Positions 25,771 to 34,599 of a DNA stretch of 64,000 bases are shown here, in pieces. How positions within the stretch are numbered: position 1 is the first letter of the stretch; every line of letters begins with the position of its first letter. Made by a program: the position numbers and the translations under genes. The notes under the pieces are model-generated. The model did no database searches, had not been told where the DNA came from, and saw nothing but the letters and a program-made list of their open reading frames with translations. The stretch is from the NCBI RefSeq assembly GCF_024741135.1, contig NZ_JANSUY010000013.1:124001-188000 (forward strand). The letters run 5' to 3'. The DNA comes from Aquiflexum gelatinilyticum (lineage in GTDB: Bacteria > Bacteroidota > Bacteroidia > Cytophagales > Cyclobacteriaceae).

Positions 25771-26871
25771 ATGAAAAAGATCCTTTTGCTTCTTGCTGTA
25801 TTCATTTCCAATTTGGCTGTTTTGGCCCAGGAAAAACCCTGGATGCTAGGTCCTTTCCTCAGACCTGAAAATGCCCGACCGATCATTTCTCCTACGGAAA
25901 AAACTTCCTTTCAGGATCCGATGTCGGGAAGATCAGTCGAATGGGAATCCATGGCTACTTTCAATCCTGCAGCCATTCTCAAAGATGGAAAAATCCACAT
26001 CCTCTACCGCGCGGAAGAAAAACTCGGCGAAAAGGAAATCGGAGGCCACACCTCAAGGTTGGGCTTGGCAGTATCTGAAGATGGGGAAACCTACATCAGG
26101 CAGTCTGAGCCTATTTTTTTTCCTACCAATGACAACCAAAAGGAATTTGAATGGACCGGGGGCACAGAAGACCCGAGGATCGTGCAGACCGAGGATGGGT
26201 TATTTGTATTGACTTATACACAGTGGAACAGGGAATTTCCACGCTTGGCAGTGGCGACGTCCAAAGACCTGAAGGCATGGGAAAAACACGGGCCGATTTT
26301 CAAGGAATTCAAAGATGGCAAATACCACAACCGTGAAACCAAATCAGGTGCCATCGTCACTGAACTCAAAGATGGCAAACTCGTAGCTGCCAAAATCCAC
26401 GGTAAATATTGGATGTACTTTGGTGTGCCACATATCTGGTTAGCGAGCTCGGAGGATTTGGTTCATTGGGAACCTATTGAAGGATCTGATGGAAATATAG
26501 CCCCTGTACTGAGTCCGAGATTGGGATATTTTGACTCATGGTTGGTAGAAGCCGGACCGCCACCGGTGCTGACCAAAGACGGCATCGTCGTACTCTATAA
26601 TGCCGGCAACCAAAAAGACATCGGTGTCAAAGAATTAGGGAACAGGGTATATACTGCGGGACAGGCCTTGTTTGATAAAGATGAACCATGGAAATTGCAC
26701 GACCGCACAGATGAACCCTTTCTCAAACCTGAATTGCCTTTCGAAAAATCAGGGCAGTATGTGGACGGAACCACATTTGTGGAGGGCTTAGTATATTTTA
26801 AGAATCAGTGGTTTCTCTATTATGGCACTGCGGATTCGATGGTGGGAGTGGTGATTTCCCCCTACGATTGA
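25771..26871 (+). CDS. Exported glycoside hydrolase family 130 protein
   Basis: The 366-residue protein has a signal peptide (residues about 1-19, ending VLAQ) and a five-bladed beta-propeller of the GH130 type. Characteristic patterns include FNPAAILKDGKIHILYRAEE (residues about 66-85), TSRLGLAVSEDG, GGTEDPRIV (about 129-137, with the Asp that acts in catalysis in this family) and LVEAGPPPVLTKDGIV. GH130 enzymes are mostly mannosyl phosphorylases or mannosidases acting on beta-mannosides. The signal peptide places this one outside the cytoplasm, where free phosphate is scarcer, so hydrolysis may be more likely than phosphorolysis. It is 40 bp downstream of the MDR-MaoC gene; that link may be only positional. 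Confidence 0.9.
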   Translation: MKKILLLLAVFISNLAVLAQEKPWMLGPFLRPENARPIISPTEKTSFQDPMSGRSVEWESMATFNPAAILKDGKIHILYRAEEKLGEKEIGGHTSRLGLAVSEDGETYIRQSEPIFFPTNDNQKEFEWTGGTEDPRIVQTEDGLFVLTYTQWNREFPRLAVATSKDLKAWEKHGPIFKEFKDGKYHNRETKSGAIVTELKDGKLVAAKIHGKYWMYFGVPHIWLASSEDLVHWEPIEGSDGNIAPVLSPRLGYFDSWLVEAGPPPVLTKDGIVVLYNAGNQKDIGVKELGNRVYTAGQALFDKDEPWKLHDRTDEPFLKPELPFEKSGQYVDGTTFVEGLVYFKNQWFLYYGTADSMVGVVISPYD

Positions 26872-26891
26872 AGTTTTTAAATTTTCCAGCA

Positions 26892-27563
26892 TCAACTCAT
26901 ATTGTGGGCACTGTAGGATTTGACCATCCCCATGAATTTTTCTTTATACATAGTAGCAGCAGGAAACAGCATTTTCATTTCTCTTTCAGATAAAAGTCTG
27001 ATTTCGTCCAAATATTGTTGGGCATCTTTTGGATCCCATTTACTTCCTCTACTCAGCTTTGTATTGGTCAATAAAAAGTATGTCAGGTTCTTTGGTAAAT
27101 ACTGGACAAAAGGTAGGGCATAATGCGCTTCCATAAAAAAATGCCTGTTTGGCGTCTGTACAAAATATTTCTTTCCGACGCGAATCGCTTCTTTTGCCAT
27201 TTTCTGTTGATTTTCCCAAGTGTAGAGATGTTCAATTACCGAATTGGAAAAAACAAGGTCAAAGCTTCCGTTTGCAAACTGAGATAAATCGGTGGCATTT
27301 CCGGCCATGCTGCTCAATCCCTTGATTTGTACCTTTTCGGCGCTTAGGTTAAGCATCACGACTTCGACCTTACCCGAATGCAACAAGGCTTGATCTTTCC
27401 AAAAGTGTTCCATCCCTCCAATATCCAAAATTCTGACGGGAAAATTTTTCTCAAAATTTTTCTCGATTAGATTTTCAAAGTATTGGAAACGCTGTTTTCT
27501 GAATTTATTTCCTAAAGAATTGGGATTATCAGAAGAAGCCAATAAGGCTTTAAAATCCATCAT
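26892..27563 (-). CDS. Class I SAM-dependent methyltransferase
   Basis: The 223-residue protein has the SAM-binding motif RILDIGGMEHFW (about residues 44-55), a post-II acidic segment and FDLVFSNSVIEHL (about 105-117), as in methyltransf_11-type enzymes. The C-terminal half contains YFVQTPNRHFFMEAHY, a pattern often seen in methyltransferases inside polysaccharide loci. The gene sits at the edge of the surface-polysaccharide region, convergent with the GH130 gene and divergent from the WcaJ-like transferase. Methylation of a sugar or lipid carrier is plausible but not shown by the sequence. Confidence 0.85.
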   Translation of the reverse strand: MMDFKALLASSDNPNSLGNKFRKQRFQYFENLIEKNFEKNFPVRILDIGGMEHFWKDQALLHSGKVEVVMLNLSAEKVQIKGLSSMAGNATDLSQFANGSFDLVFSNSVIEHLYTWENQQKMAKEAIRVGKKYFVQTPNRHFFMEAHYALPFVQYLPKNLTYFLLTNTKLSRGSKWDPKDAQQYLDEIRLLSEREMKMLFPAATMYKEKFMGMVKSYSAHNMS

Positions 27564-27761
27564 ATTAGAATATCAATCTGCTTCTTGGGCAAAGCTATTT
27601 ATTTTAACAAATTAATTACACCAAAAGTAAGAGGTCAATGATATTCTTTTTTACTTTTGCCAATAATTTCAATGATTTGCAAACACTTTCATCAAAATCC
27701 GGAACTATTGAAACCATTTTAGTTAAAACCTCCGTATTTAAATGAAAGATTATTGATTTTT

Positions 27762-29132
27762 ATGAAAAAACGCTTTTATAAATATTTTCCCTGGCTTTTT
27801 GTTCTGGGAGACATATTGACAGTTTCATTCTCATTTTTTATTTCCAACAAGGTATTTCAACCTTTTGAAGAATTTAAAGGATTAGATTTTCCTACTTTCC
27901 CTGCCTTCATCATGATCTGGATGGTGATTACCATCCTCAAAGAAGACTTCAAAATCGGCAGAACAAATGAAGCGGATCAGACTTTCAAAAAACTTATAGG
28001 TTCGCTAGCCTGGTTTTTGGTGATCATTTCGATGATCTGGATGCCATTTCATGACAACTCCCTCAGACTGCTTTCCTTCCTTTCCCTTGCTGCCAGCCTT
28101 TTGGTATTCTTGGGAATTTATAGAGTTGGGGTTCATCTTATTTTGAGAAAATACAGGGAAACAGGCCATAACTATAGAAGGGCCGTTATTTTGGGCATGG
28201 GTGGCACAAGTGACCAACTAGCGCAAGTGTTCAAGTTGAGAAGGGATTTTGGGATCAAGTTTTTGGGATACTATGATGACAAAGATGTGTCCGGCCAAAC
28301 CCGGGGAAATATCAAAAAGTTTTTTGAAGAGGCTGTCGACCTGAATATTGACCAAATTTATATCAGCGAGCACCTTGAAGAAAAAAAAGTAAAAAAGGTG
28401 ATCAATTTTGCTGACGAACATTACATCAAGGTCAAGGTAATTCCGGGAGGATCACTTCAATTGGAAAAGAACCTTTCTTTCTCCAAATATGGCGATTTCT
28501 TCGTCATCAATGTCAACGAAATCCCATTGGACAATGCCTTCAATAGGGTATTTAAAAGGGCTTTTGACATCGTTTTCTCGGCTTTTGTATTGGTCTTTAT
28601 ACTCAGTTGGCTTATCCCTTTGGTGGGCTTGTTGATTAAGTTGGAATCCAAAGGGCCGGTTTTCTTCATTCAAGAAAGAAACGGGGAAAACAACAAAGTA
28701 TTTATGTGTCTGAAATTCAGGTCCATGACGCCGAATGACTATGCTGATACCCATCAGGCTGTCAAAAATGATCCAAGGATTACAAGAATCGGCTCTTTTC
28801 TGAGAATGACATCCTTGGACGAAATGCCTCAGTTTATCAATGTGCTTCTTGGCGACATGTCCATCGTTGGGCCCAGACCGCATACCATTCCGATGAATCA
28901 GGTATTCAAAACCCAGATTGAAAAATACAATAGCAGACATAAAATCAAACCCGGAATCACTGGACTTGCACAGGTAAAAGGATATCGTGGCGAAATTGAA
29001 AATCCATATCAGATCAGATCCAGAGTAAAGCTCGATTATTTTTATATTCAAAATTGGTCGATTCTCCTAGACCTCAAAATCTGTATCCTGACAGTTTATG
29101 AATTGGTCGTAAACAGAGAAAATGCCTACTAG
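27762..29132 (+). CDS. Undecaprenyl-phosphate sugar-1-phosphate transferase (WcaJ-like)
   Basis: The 456-residue membrane protein starts polysaccharide repeat units by moving a hexose-1-phosphate from a nucleotide sugar to undecaprenyl phosphate. Four N-terminal helices (residues about 8-135) precede a CoA-binding-like domain (RAVILGMGGTSDQLAQV, about 145-161), another membrane segment (about 268-293), and the conserved C-terminal catalytic domain with KFRSMTPNDYAD, the TSLDEMPQFINVLLGDMS block (about 351-368), VGPRPH and KPGITGLAQVKGYRG. The TTG 9 nt upstream is less likely than ATG 27762. It is the probable first enzyme of the pathway whose other genes lie on the opposite strand from 30.8 to 44.2 kb. 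It ends in a hairpin terminator. Confidence 0.94.
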   Translation: MKKRFYKYFPWLFVLGDILTVSFSFFISNKVFQPFEEFKGLDFPTFPAFIMIWMVITILKEDFKIGRTNEADQTFKKLIGSLAWFLVIISMIWMPFHDNSLRLLSFLSLAASLLVFLGIYRVGVHLILRKYRETGHNYRRAVILGMGGTSDQLAQVFKLRRDFGIKFLGYYDDKDVSGQTRGNIKKFFEEAVDLNIDQIYISEHLEEKKVKKVINFADEHYIKVKVIPGGSLQLEKNLSFSKYGDFFVINVNEIPLDNAFNRVFKRAFDIVFSAFVLVFILSWLIPLVGLLIKLESKGPVFFIQERNGENNKVFMCLKFRSMTPNDYADTHQAVKNDPRITRIGSFLRMTSLDEMPQFINVLLGDMSIVGPRPHTIPMNQVFKTQIEKYNSRHKIKPGITGLAQVKGYRGEIENPYQIRSRVKLDYFYIQNWSILLDLKICILTVYELVVNRENAY

Positions 29133-29179
29133 ACAAATATCTTTTCCTGAATTTTTTGAATTCAGGTCTACAATCAAAA

Positions 29180-29204
29180 AACCCAAGCCTTGACAGCTTG
29201 GGTT
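29180..29204. terminator. Bidirectional terminator between the WcaJ-like and universal stress genes
   Basis: A 9-bp perfect stem (29180-29188 AACCCAAGC with 29196-29204 GCTTGGGTT) and 7-nt loop is flanked by A-runs on the left and a T-run on the right. It serves both convergent genes. Confidence 0.85.
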
Positions 29205-29240
29205 AATTTTTTATTGGCTTGAAATGAAATTTTGCTGAGG

Positions 29241-30152
29241 TTAAATTCTGAACAACGCATCAAAAAAGCCCATTGTTTCTCCCTTGATCTTGAATATCAG
29301 CATTGGAATCTCATTGTTGACCTGCACCAGCTTTTCGGCAACACTCCCGAGCAATACCGCCGCAGAGGCTGTCCTTCCCCTGCTTCCCATTAAAATCAAA
29401 TCTATTCCTTGGTCTTTGGCCTTTTCTATAATTAGATGGCCCGGCTCTCCTTTATTGGACAATACAAAGAGACAATCAAATTCGGGATGATGGTGTTTTT
29501 TGATAAATTTATCATAATCCTTTTTGGCATTTTCCTCCATGATTTCGGCAAACTCTTCAAAAGATTTGCCTGTCTTGTGGTAGCCTGTCGGCACTTCAAA
29601 AAGATGCAGGGCATAAATTTTGGCATCAAATTCCTCTGCAGCTTTTTGGGCAAAATTAATGGTCATGTTGGTGTGTTCCGAAAAATCCATGGGAATCATG
29701 ATCTTTTTTGGAATTTTCATTTCGACCCTTTCAGGTAAGAACAAAACAGAACATGGGGCCTTTTGGGCCATGGTTTTGGCAAGTGAACCGCTTCCCTTAA
29801 GCGTGACTTTCCTTCCCATTATAATGAGGTCTACATCTTTGAGTTTTGCCCATCTGAGGAATGTTGTCATAGGACTCCCTTCTTCAGCAAATACCTCTAT
29901 CTCTACATTTTCGGGGAAATTGTTTTGTTTGATGATTGTAGTGATTTCCGCTTCAATAGCCTCATCAGCAGGTGCCACCAAATCGGGGAATTTTTCCCTT
30001 ATTTCATCAGGTAAGGCTAGGTTTTTGGAAACATGAATGAAATAAAGTTTTTTGATTCCTAATATTCCAGACAAGACCGCCATTTTGGAAATCAAAATAT
30101 CGTCCATTTCCGTAAGGTCCATTCCGACCATCGCCTTTTCAAAATTCTCCAT
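29241..30152 (-). CDS. Tandem universal stress protein (two Usp domains)
   Basis: The 303-residue cytoplasmic protein has two UspA-like alpha/beta domains (about residues 1-142 and 148-290). The second keeps a nucleotide-binding pattern GSRGRTASAAVLLGS (G-2x-G, then GS), while the first has the altered GRKVTLKGSGSLAK, suggesting only the second domain binds ATP well. Usp proteins help cells survive starvation, oxidative or membrane stress by mechanisms that vary. The gene is monocistronic, ends at the bidirectional hairpin and is divergent from the 2'-5' RNA ligase-like gene. A short C-terminal tail (GFFDALFRI) follows the second domain. Confidence 0.9.
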   Translation of the reverse strand: MENFEKAMVGMDLTEMDDILISKMAVLSGILGIKKLYFIHVSKNLALPDEIREKFPDLVAPADEAIEAEITTIIKQNNFPENVEIEVFAEEGSPMTTFLRWAKLKDVDLIIMGRKVTLKGSGSLAKTMAQKAPCSVLFLPERVEMKIPKKIMIPMDFSEHTNMTINFAQKAAEEFDAKIYALHLFEVPTGYHKTGKSFEEFAEIMEENAKKDYDKFIKKHHHPEFDCLFVLSNKGEPGHLIIEKAKDQGIDLILMGSRGRTASAAVLLGSVAEKLVQVNNEIPMLIFKIKGETMGFFDALFRI

Positions 30153-30267
30153 TGTTTTGCAGCTTTTTATCCGTTCAATTTACAATTTTAAAATTTTCTT
30201 TGGAAAAATCCCTTGTACAATTTATCCCATTCCCCGATTTAATCTGATTCTCCTTTTCTAAATGATT

Positions 30268-30275
30268 TATATTTG
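30268..30275 (+). promoter_or_regulatory. Candidate -7 element for the 2H phosphoesterase gene
   Basis: TATATTTG fits TAnnTTTG exactly and lies 6 nt before the ATG at 30282. The spacing implies a very short or absent leader, and no clear TTG element is seen upstream. Confidence 0.25.
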
Positions 30276-30281
30276 TGTTAA

Positions 30282-30851
30282 ATGGCAAAATCAATAGGTA
30301 AATATTTTATTGCAATCGTGCCGGAAGGTGAAATCCAACAAAAAGCAACAGATCTCAAGTTAATGCTCAAAGAGGATTTTAACCTCAAATATGCCCTCAA
30401 ATCTCCGGCACATGTTACACTAAAGATGCCATTCAATTGGAATGAGGCAAAGGAAAGCAAGCTGATAGATCTCCTTACCGGTTTTTGTCAAGACCAACAG
30501 CCTTTTCAGCTTAAATTTTCAGGATTTGATAAGTTCGGGAAAAGGGTGATTTTTATCAAAATAAAAGAAAATCCGACACTCTCCTCCTTTCAAATCGGCC
30601 TTTCAAAATTTTGCAAAACAAACCTCAACCTTGTGGAAGAATTGAGTGATAGGGCATATCATCCGCATATGACTTTGGCCTTCAAAGACCTCAAAGAAAT
30701 CCGTTTCGCAGAATATTGGGATTTTATCAAAAAGCAAAAATTTGAAGCCGAACAAGTAGTCCAAGATATTGCTCTGCTTAAGAGGATTGAGGGAAGATGG
30801 GTGGTAGTAAGCAGGTTTCAGCTAAACGGAAAACATTCCTCAGCTACTTGA
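30282..30851 (+). CDS. 2'-5' RNA ligase/2H phosphoesterase family protein
   Basis: The 189-residue protein has the two HxT motifs of the 2H superfamily: HVTLKMPF (about residues 46-53) and HPHMTLAF (about 127-134). Enzymes of this group act on 2',3'-cyclic phosphates or 2'-5' linkages in RNA or nucleotides, and the two histidines are the catalytic residues. The size is typical of the LigT/YjcG branch. It runs convergent with the DUF1972 glycosyltransferase gene, and the 3' ends overlap by 8 bp. The substrate is unknown. Confidence 0.88.
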   Translation: MAKSIGKYFIAIVPEGEIQQKATDLKLMLKEDFNLKYALKSPAHVTLKMPFNWNEAKESKLIDLLTGFCQDQQPFQLKFSGFDKFGKRVIFIKIKENPTLSSFQIGLSKFCKTNLNLVEELSDRAYHPHMTLAFKDLKEIRFAEYWDFIKKQKFEAEQVVQDIALLKRIEGRWVVVSRFQLNGKHSSAT

Positions 30852-31980
30852 CCTTTCCTTTTTTCTTCAATTCCTTAAATACTTCCAGATACTGTTCTGT
30901 GACAAAATCCCAGTTGTATTTTTGAGTCAATCCTTCCCTGGCGGTAAGCCTTAGCCCTTCAATTTCTTCGGGATTATTTTCCGCTTTGGAGATCAGCGCT
31001 GAAACTGAAACAGGGTTTTTTGAAAAGTACCAACCGTGTTTGCCATTTTGGAGCATTTCTTGGTTGAATGGAGTATCCAATGCCAATATTGCGCAGCCAT
31101 ATCCCATAGCCTTGAGCATGGCAGGATTGGTTCCTCCATATTCATGTCCATGAAAATACGCGAAACAATTATGGTACAATGCCTTCAATTCTTCGGGATC
31201 TGTGACATATCCGGTAAACAAAAGCCTTTCATCCTGCATGGATTTGAGTCCTTCGGCATAGCTATCCTGATAGGGCACATCTCCTACGATCACCAGTTTT
31301 CTCTTGGTATCTGATTGGATAAATCCTGCGATAATCAGGTCAGCATTGTTGTCAGGCACCAACCTCCCCACGATCAGGTAATAGCTTTCTTTAGGTAGAT
31401 TCCATTTTTGAAGTTTGGTGGGATCGGAATCGAAAGATGGATTGGCGCCATAGGCGATGACCTTGGATTCAGCCTTGAAAAGCTCTATATAAATCCTTCT
31501 CATTTCATCGGAATCGTTGATGATCTGGTCATAAAATTTCGTGGCCATTTTGGATGCCCAAAAGAAATATTTCGATCCAAAACCTTTCCATTTTGGGCGA
31601 AGCCATTCTAGCCCATCGACGTTGATGGCAGTGGGTTTACGGAATATTCTGGAAATCAAACCAAAAGGCCCATTGGCAGAGTTGACCACAAAAATCACAT
31701 CCACATCCGAAAAGCAGGCATGGATCATCGAGAAAAAAGAGTGTGTCAGCTGGGTCAGGATCTTGGTTTCCACCGCCGGCATATAGATCAGTTTGATTCC
31801 ATTTACCACAGAAGGCTTCTCTTTGAAGAGGGAGCGATGACAATACACCCTGACATCTACTCCTTTTTTTTGGAGCCGCTCTCCCAATTCCTTGACCATG
31901 GTATCGTAGCCACCATAGACATAAGGATAACCTTTGGCTCCCAAAATGCATACTTTCAGCGTCTTGTTTTCTTTAGTCAT
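30844..31980 (-). CDS. Glycosyltransferase with N-terminal DUF1972 (GT4-type)
   Basis: The 378-residue GT-B protein begins with the DUF1972 signature CILGAKGYPYVYGGYDTMV (residues about 10-28) and ends with a GT4 C-terminal domain (LIVGRLVPDNNADLIIAGF about 203-221; HGHEYGGTNPAMLKAMGYG about 274-292, where the Glu would hold the nucleotide). Relatives are rhamnosyl or related sugar transferases in O-antigen and exopolysaccharide loci. ATG 31980 is preferred to the TTG at 31986. It overlaps the upstream glycosyltransferase stop by 8 bp, so translation is probably coupled. It is the last gene of the polysaccharide run. Confidence 0.92.
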   Translation of the reverse strand: MTKENKTLKVCILGAKGYPYVYGGYDTMVKELGERLQKKGVDVRVYCHRSLFKEKPSVVNGIKLIYMPAVETKILTQLTHSFFSMIHACFSDVDVIFVVNSANGPFGLISRIFRKPTAINVDGLEWLRPKWKGFGSKYFFWASKMATKFYDQIINDSDEMRRIYIELFKAESKVIAYGANPSFDSDPTKLQKWNLPKESYYLIVGRLVPDNNADLIIAGFIQSDTKRKLVIVGDVPYQDSYAEGLKSMQDERLLFTGYVTDPEELKALYHNCFAYFHGHEYGGTNPAMLKAMGYGCAILALDTPFNQEMLQNGKHGWYFSKNPVSVSALISKAENNPEEIEGLRLTAREGLTQKYNWDFVTEQYLEVFKELKKKGKVK

Positions 31981-33136
31981 TTTCAAAAAGTCTTAGAAAG
32001 TTTTTCTTAAAAGCCTGAGGTGAAAATTTTTCCAATACCCTTGATCTTCCTTTTTCGCCTATTTCTTTTCTTGATACTTCATTTTTGACCAAAACAGAAA
32101 TTGATGCTGCGGCAGATTCTACATCATCCCAAGGGATCAACAGGCCCGTTTCTCCCTCCACAATCATCTCCTTTGCCCCTCCTTGGGCTGTAGCCACAAC
32201 AGGCTTCCCTGAAGCCATTGCTTCCAAAATAACCGTAGGAAATGGATCAGGAAGGATAGAAGGCAATACAAAAATATCCAAAGCATTCAAAATTTCAGGG
32301 ATATCTCTGCGAAAGCCCAGATAGCTTACATGGGCATCCAACCCTGAGTTTTTGATTTTTTCTTCCATTTCGGTTACCAAATATTCTGTCCCTGGGTAGG
32401 CGTCTCCGACAATTACAAAATGGACATTTTGATGAGTTTGAACCAAACTTTGGGCAATTTCCAAAAAATAGCCCTGCCCTTTCCAGTGATTGATCCTTCC
32501 GATCATTCCGATCAAAACCTTTCCTTCACTGTTCGGAATCTCATTCCTGATATCGGTATTGGTTTCCAGATAGGGTCGGTAATCAATCCCGTTGTGCAAC
32601 AGCACCAATTTGGGTTCATCTACCTTGTCTTTCCAATTGTCCCAAACTGCTTGGGAAACCACAACCACTTTATCCGCATACCTGTTGATGATTTTTCCCA
32701 TCATCCAAACAAACCATCCCGGAGAAAGCAAAATCTCATGGAGGTGCCAAATGTGTTTAACCCCTTTCATGCGTGCCAAAAAGGCTCCAACCAAAACAGC
32801 AGAAGTATTGGAATAAATATGTGTGATGCGGTTTTCGGACATCAATGTTTCCAAGAAAGACTTGGCTTTCAGGATCGTTTTGAACCTATTGACCAAACCT
32901 GATGGACTGAAATATTTTCTGCGCAATATTCCAAGCTTGTGGATATGGACCTCCGCTTTCAACGCTTTCAATTCCTCTACCAATGGACCATCTTCAGAAA
33001 GGACAACTATCACCCCGTAACCTATCCTTTTCAATGCACGGACAGATTCCAGAAATATTTTACTTGCTCCATAGAGGTCCGATGAACCATGGAGCATCAA
33101 AACATTTTTGTCGGTAGGAGAATGGGTTTTTGCCAT
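31973..33136 (-). CDS. Family 4 glycosyltransferase
   Basis: This 387-residue GT-B enzyme has an N-terminal acceptor domain (MLHGSSDLYGASKIFLESV, with the glycine-rich loop) and a C-terminal domain with IGMIGRINHWKGQGYFLEIA (about residues 211-230) and the nucleotide-sugar motif PDPFPTVILEAMASGKPVVA (about 298-317, E-x7-E). It transfers a sugar to a lipid-linked oligosaccharide on the cytoplasmic face of the membrane. The start ATG at 33136 coincides with the last base of the upstream methyltransferase stop codon, showing tight coupling. The donor sugar cannot be deduced. Confidence 0.93.
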   Translation of the reverse strand: MAKTHSPTDKNVLMLHGSSDLYGASKIFLESVRALKRIGYGVIVVLSEDGPLVEELKALKAEVHIHKLGILRRKYFSPSGLVNRFKTILKAKSFLETLMSENRITHIYSNTSAVLVGAFLARMKGVKHIWHLHEILLSPGWFVWMMGKIINRYADKVVVVSQAVWDNWKDKVDEPKLVLLHNGIDYRPYLETNTDIRNEIPNSEGKVLIGMIGRINHWKGQGYFLEIAQSLVQTHQNVHFVIVGDAYPGTEYLVTEMEEKIKNSGLDAHVSYLGFRRDIPEILNALDIFVLPSILPDPFPTVILEAMASGKPVVATAQGGAKEMIVEGETGLLIPWDDVESAAASISVLVKNEVSRKEIGEKGRSRVLEKFSPQAFKKNFLRLFEND

Positions 33137-33894
33137 CAAAATTCCCTTTTGATCATATAGGAAGCACCCAAGAATCCGGTGTGGTCTGTCAATTCTATGT
33201 GGATATTATTGGAATATCTGGAAAAAAGGCTGAAAAGCTCCTTTGGGTCGTAGGGGTTCATCTGCATCATTGGTTCAACCTTCAGACTCCGGTTTTTCAG
33301 ACAAGAATACACAAAGTTATAAAGGGAATAATGCGCCCTGAGGTAGTAATGGAAATACTTGATTTTGGGCCAATTATTCCCGTATGTTGCCTGAATCTGC
33401 ATGATGCCCCCGACTTCGAGCCTGTCTAACAGTTGTTGGATGATTAGCATCCCAGACTTGGTCTCAATATGTTGCAAGACAATATAGGAATTGATAAAAT
33501 CAAACTTCCCTGTTTGGGGAAGGGTTTTGCCTTCAGATAGCAGGAACTCTATATTCTCAGCCTTCATTTCCATGGCGTGGGATTTAGCCTTTTCCAAAAT
33601 TTCCGGAGAAACGTCTATACCTACGGTCCTGTTTTTTGTGACAAAAGAAAAAGGAATTGCCAAACGTCCCACCCCACAACCAAAATCAAGGATGGCTGCA
33701 TTAGACAAGTCAGAGCCATAAAGTTTTTCGATCCTATGCAATGTTTCCATGACATAGGTCTTCCCGGTAGCAAAAAAATCAGACAAACCTTTATCCGTGA
33801 TTTTGTCAGACTTGTATTTTGGATCAGATAGCACCCCGTAATAAGGGTCCTCTTTTCCGAATTTTTTCCAGGTTTCTACCGTATTGGTCTTCAT
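33136..33894 (-). CDS. Class I SAM-dependent methyltransferase of the polysaccharide locus
   Basis: The 252-residue product carries the SAM motif AILDFGCGVGRLAIPFS (about residues 67-83), an acidic VGIDVSPE (about 92-99) and FDFINSYIVLQHIET (about 130-144). It is embedded between a glycosyltransferase and an acyltransferase gene, sharing one base with the former and directly abutting the latter. It most likely methylates a sugar of the repeat unit, or terminates a growing chain by methylation. No kinase or coiled-coil region of the WbdD type is present, so ordinary sugar O-methylation is the simpler reading. Confidence 0.9.
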   Translation of the reverse strand: MKTNTVETWKKFGKEDPYYGVLSDPKYKSDKITDKGLSDFFATGKTYVMETLHRIEKLYGSDLSNAAILDFGCGVGRLAIPFSFVTKNRTVGIDVSPEILEKAKSHAMEMKAENIEFLLSEGKTLPQTGKFDFINSYIVLQHIETKSGMLIIQQLLDRLEVGGIMQIQATYGNNWPKIKYFHYYLRAHYSLYNFVYSCLKNRSLKVEPMMQMNPYDPKELFSLFSRYSNNIHIELTDHTGFLGASYMIKREF

Positions 33895-34599
33895 TTACTT
33901 TCTGCTTTTGATGATCCTTGCGGGATTGCCAGCCACGATGCTGTAGGGAGGGACATCCTTGGTGACGATGCTTCCGGCTGCGACGACTGAACCTTTTCCC
34001 ACCGTCACTCCTGCCAAAATTACGGAGTTGGCAGCCAACCAGCAATCATCTTCAATTTTGACGAAAGAGCGGGTCACTCCCTGCTCAATCATGGGTAGAG
34101 TTGTTTCAGAAAAATTATGGTTTTCAGAATATATGCTTACCCTTGGGGACATCATGACATTATCGCCGATCTCAATATATCCCGAACAGCCGATATAAGC
34201 ATAAGGCCCGATGCTGCTGTTGTTGCCGACTTTCAGCCCAACTCCCGCTTCTCCACCATAGAGGTTGGTCGGTCTGATGATGGCATAACTCCCAATGGTC
34301 ACCTTGTCGCCAAAAACCAACCCTTTTTGGGAAAGTCCATTGATCTCGCAATGGTCTTGGGCAATGAAATTACGGCCAACATGGATATAGGCCGCTTGTC
34401 TGATAGTGACCCCTTTTCCAACCAAAAACAAGCCCTTGGCAGTACCAAACCTCCACCTGACTAAGGCTCCTCTCAAAGTCCATAAACCCATTCTCATCAT
34501 TACCCCGAAGGTTGAAAGGGAGTCCCATTCAGTACCAAAGCGGTCCCTGAGGTCAATGCCTGTGAATTTGGAGATGGCTTTGCCGAGGAAATTACCCAT
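33895..34599 (-). CDS. Left-handed beta-helix acyltransferase (maltose/chloramphenicol acetyltransferase-like)
   Basis: The 234-residue protein shows imperfect hexapeptide repeats from about residue 65 to the C-terminus (for example [40 protein letters not shown]), and the pattern [14 protein letters not shown] closes the domain as in CysE/LacA/WbbJ-like acetyltransferases. A His in [12 protein letters not shown] is the likely catalytic base. It would O-acetylate a sugar of the polysaccharide using acetyl-CoA, as a trimer. Its stop codon abuts the methyltransferase start, and its ATG lies inside the end of the upstream glycosyltransferase gene. Confidence 0.92.
   Translation of the reverse strand: MGNFLGKAISKFTGIDLRDRFGTEWDSLSTFGVMMRMGLWTLRGALVRWRFGTAKGLFLVGKGVTIRQAAYIHVGRNFIAQDHCEINGLSQKGLVFGDKVTIGSYAIIRPTNLYGGEAGVGLKVGNNSSIGPYAYIGCSGYIEIGDNVMMSPRVSIYSENHNFSETTLPMIEQGVTRSFVKIEDDCWLAANSVILAGVTVGKGSVVAAGSIVTKDVPPYSIVAGNPARIIKSRK

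Noticed and set aside
32420-32902. 160-codon plus-strand ORF antisense to a glycosyltransferase gene
   Set aside because: The opposite frame encodes a full GT4 enzyme with donor-site motif, and this frame has no recognisable domain.
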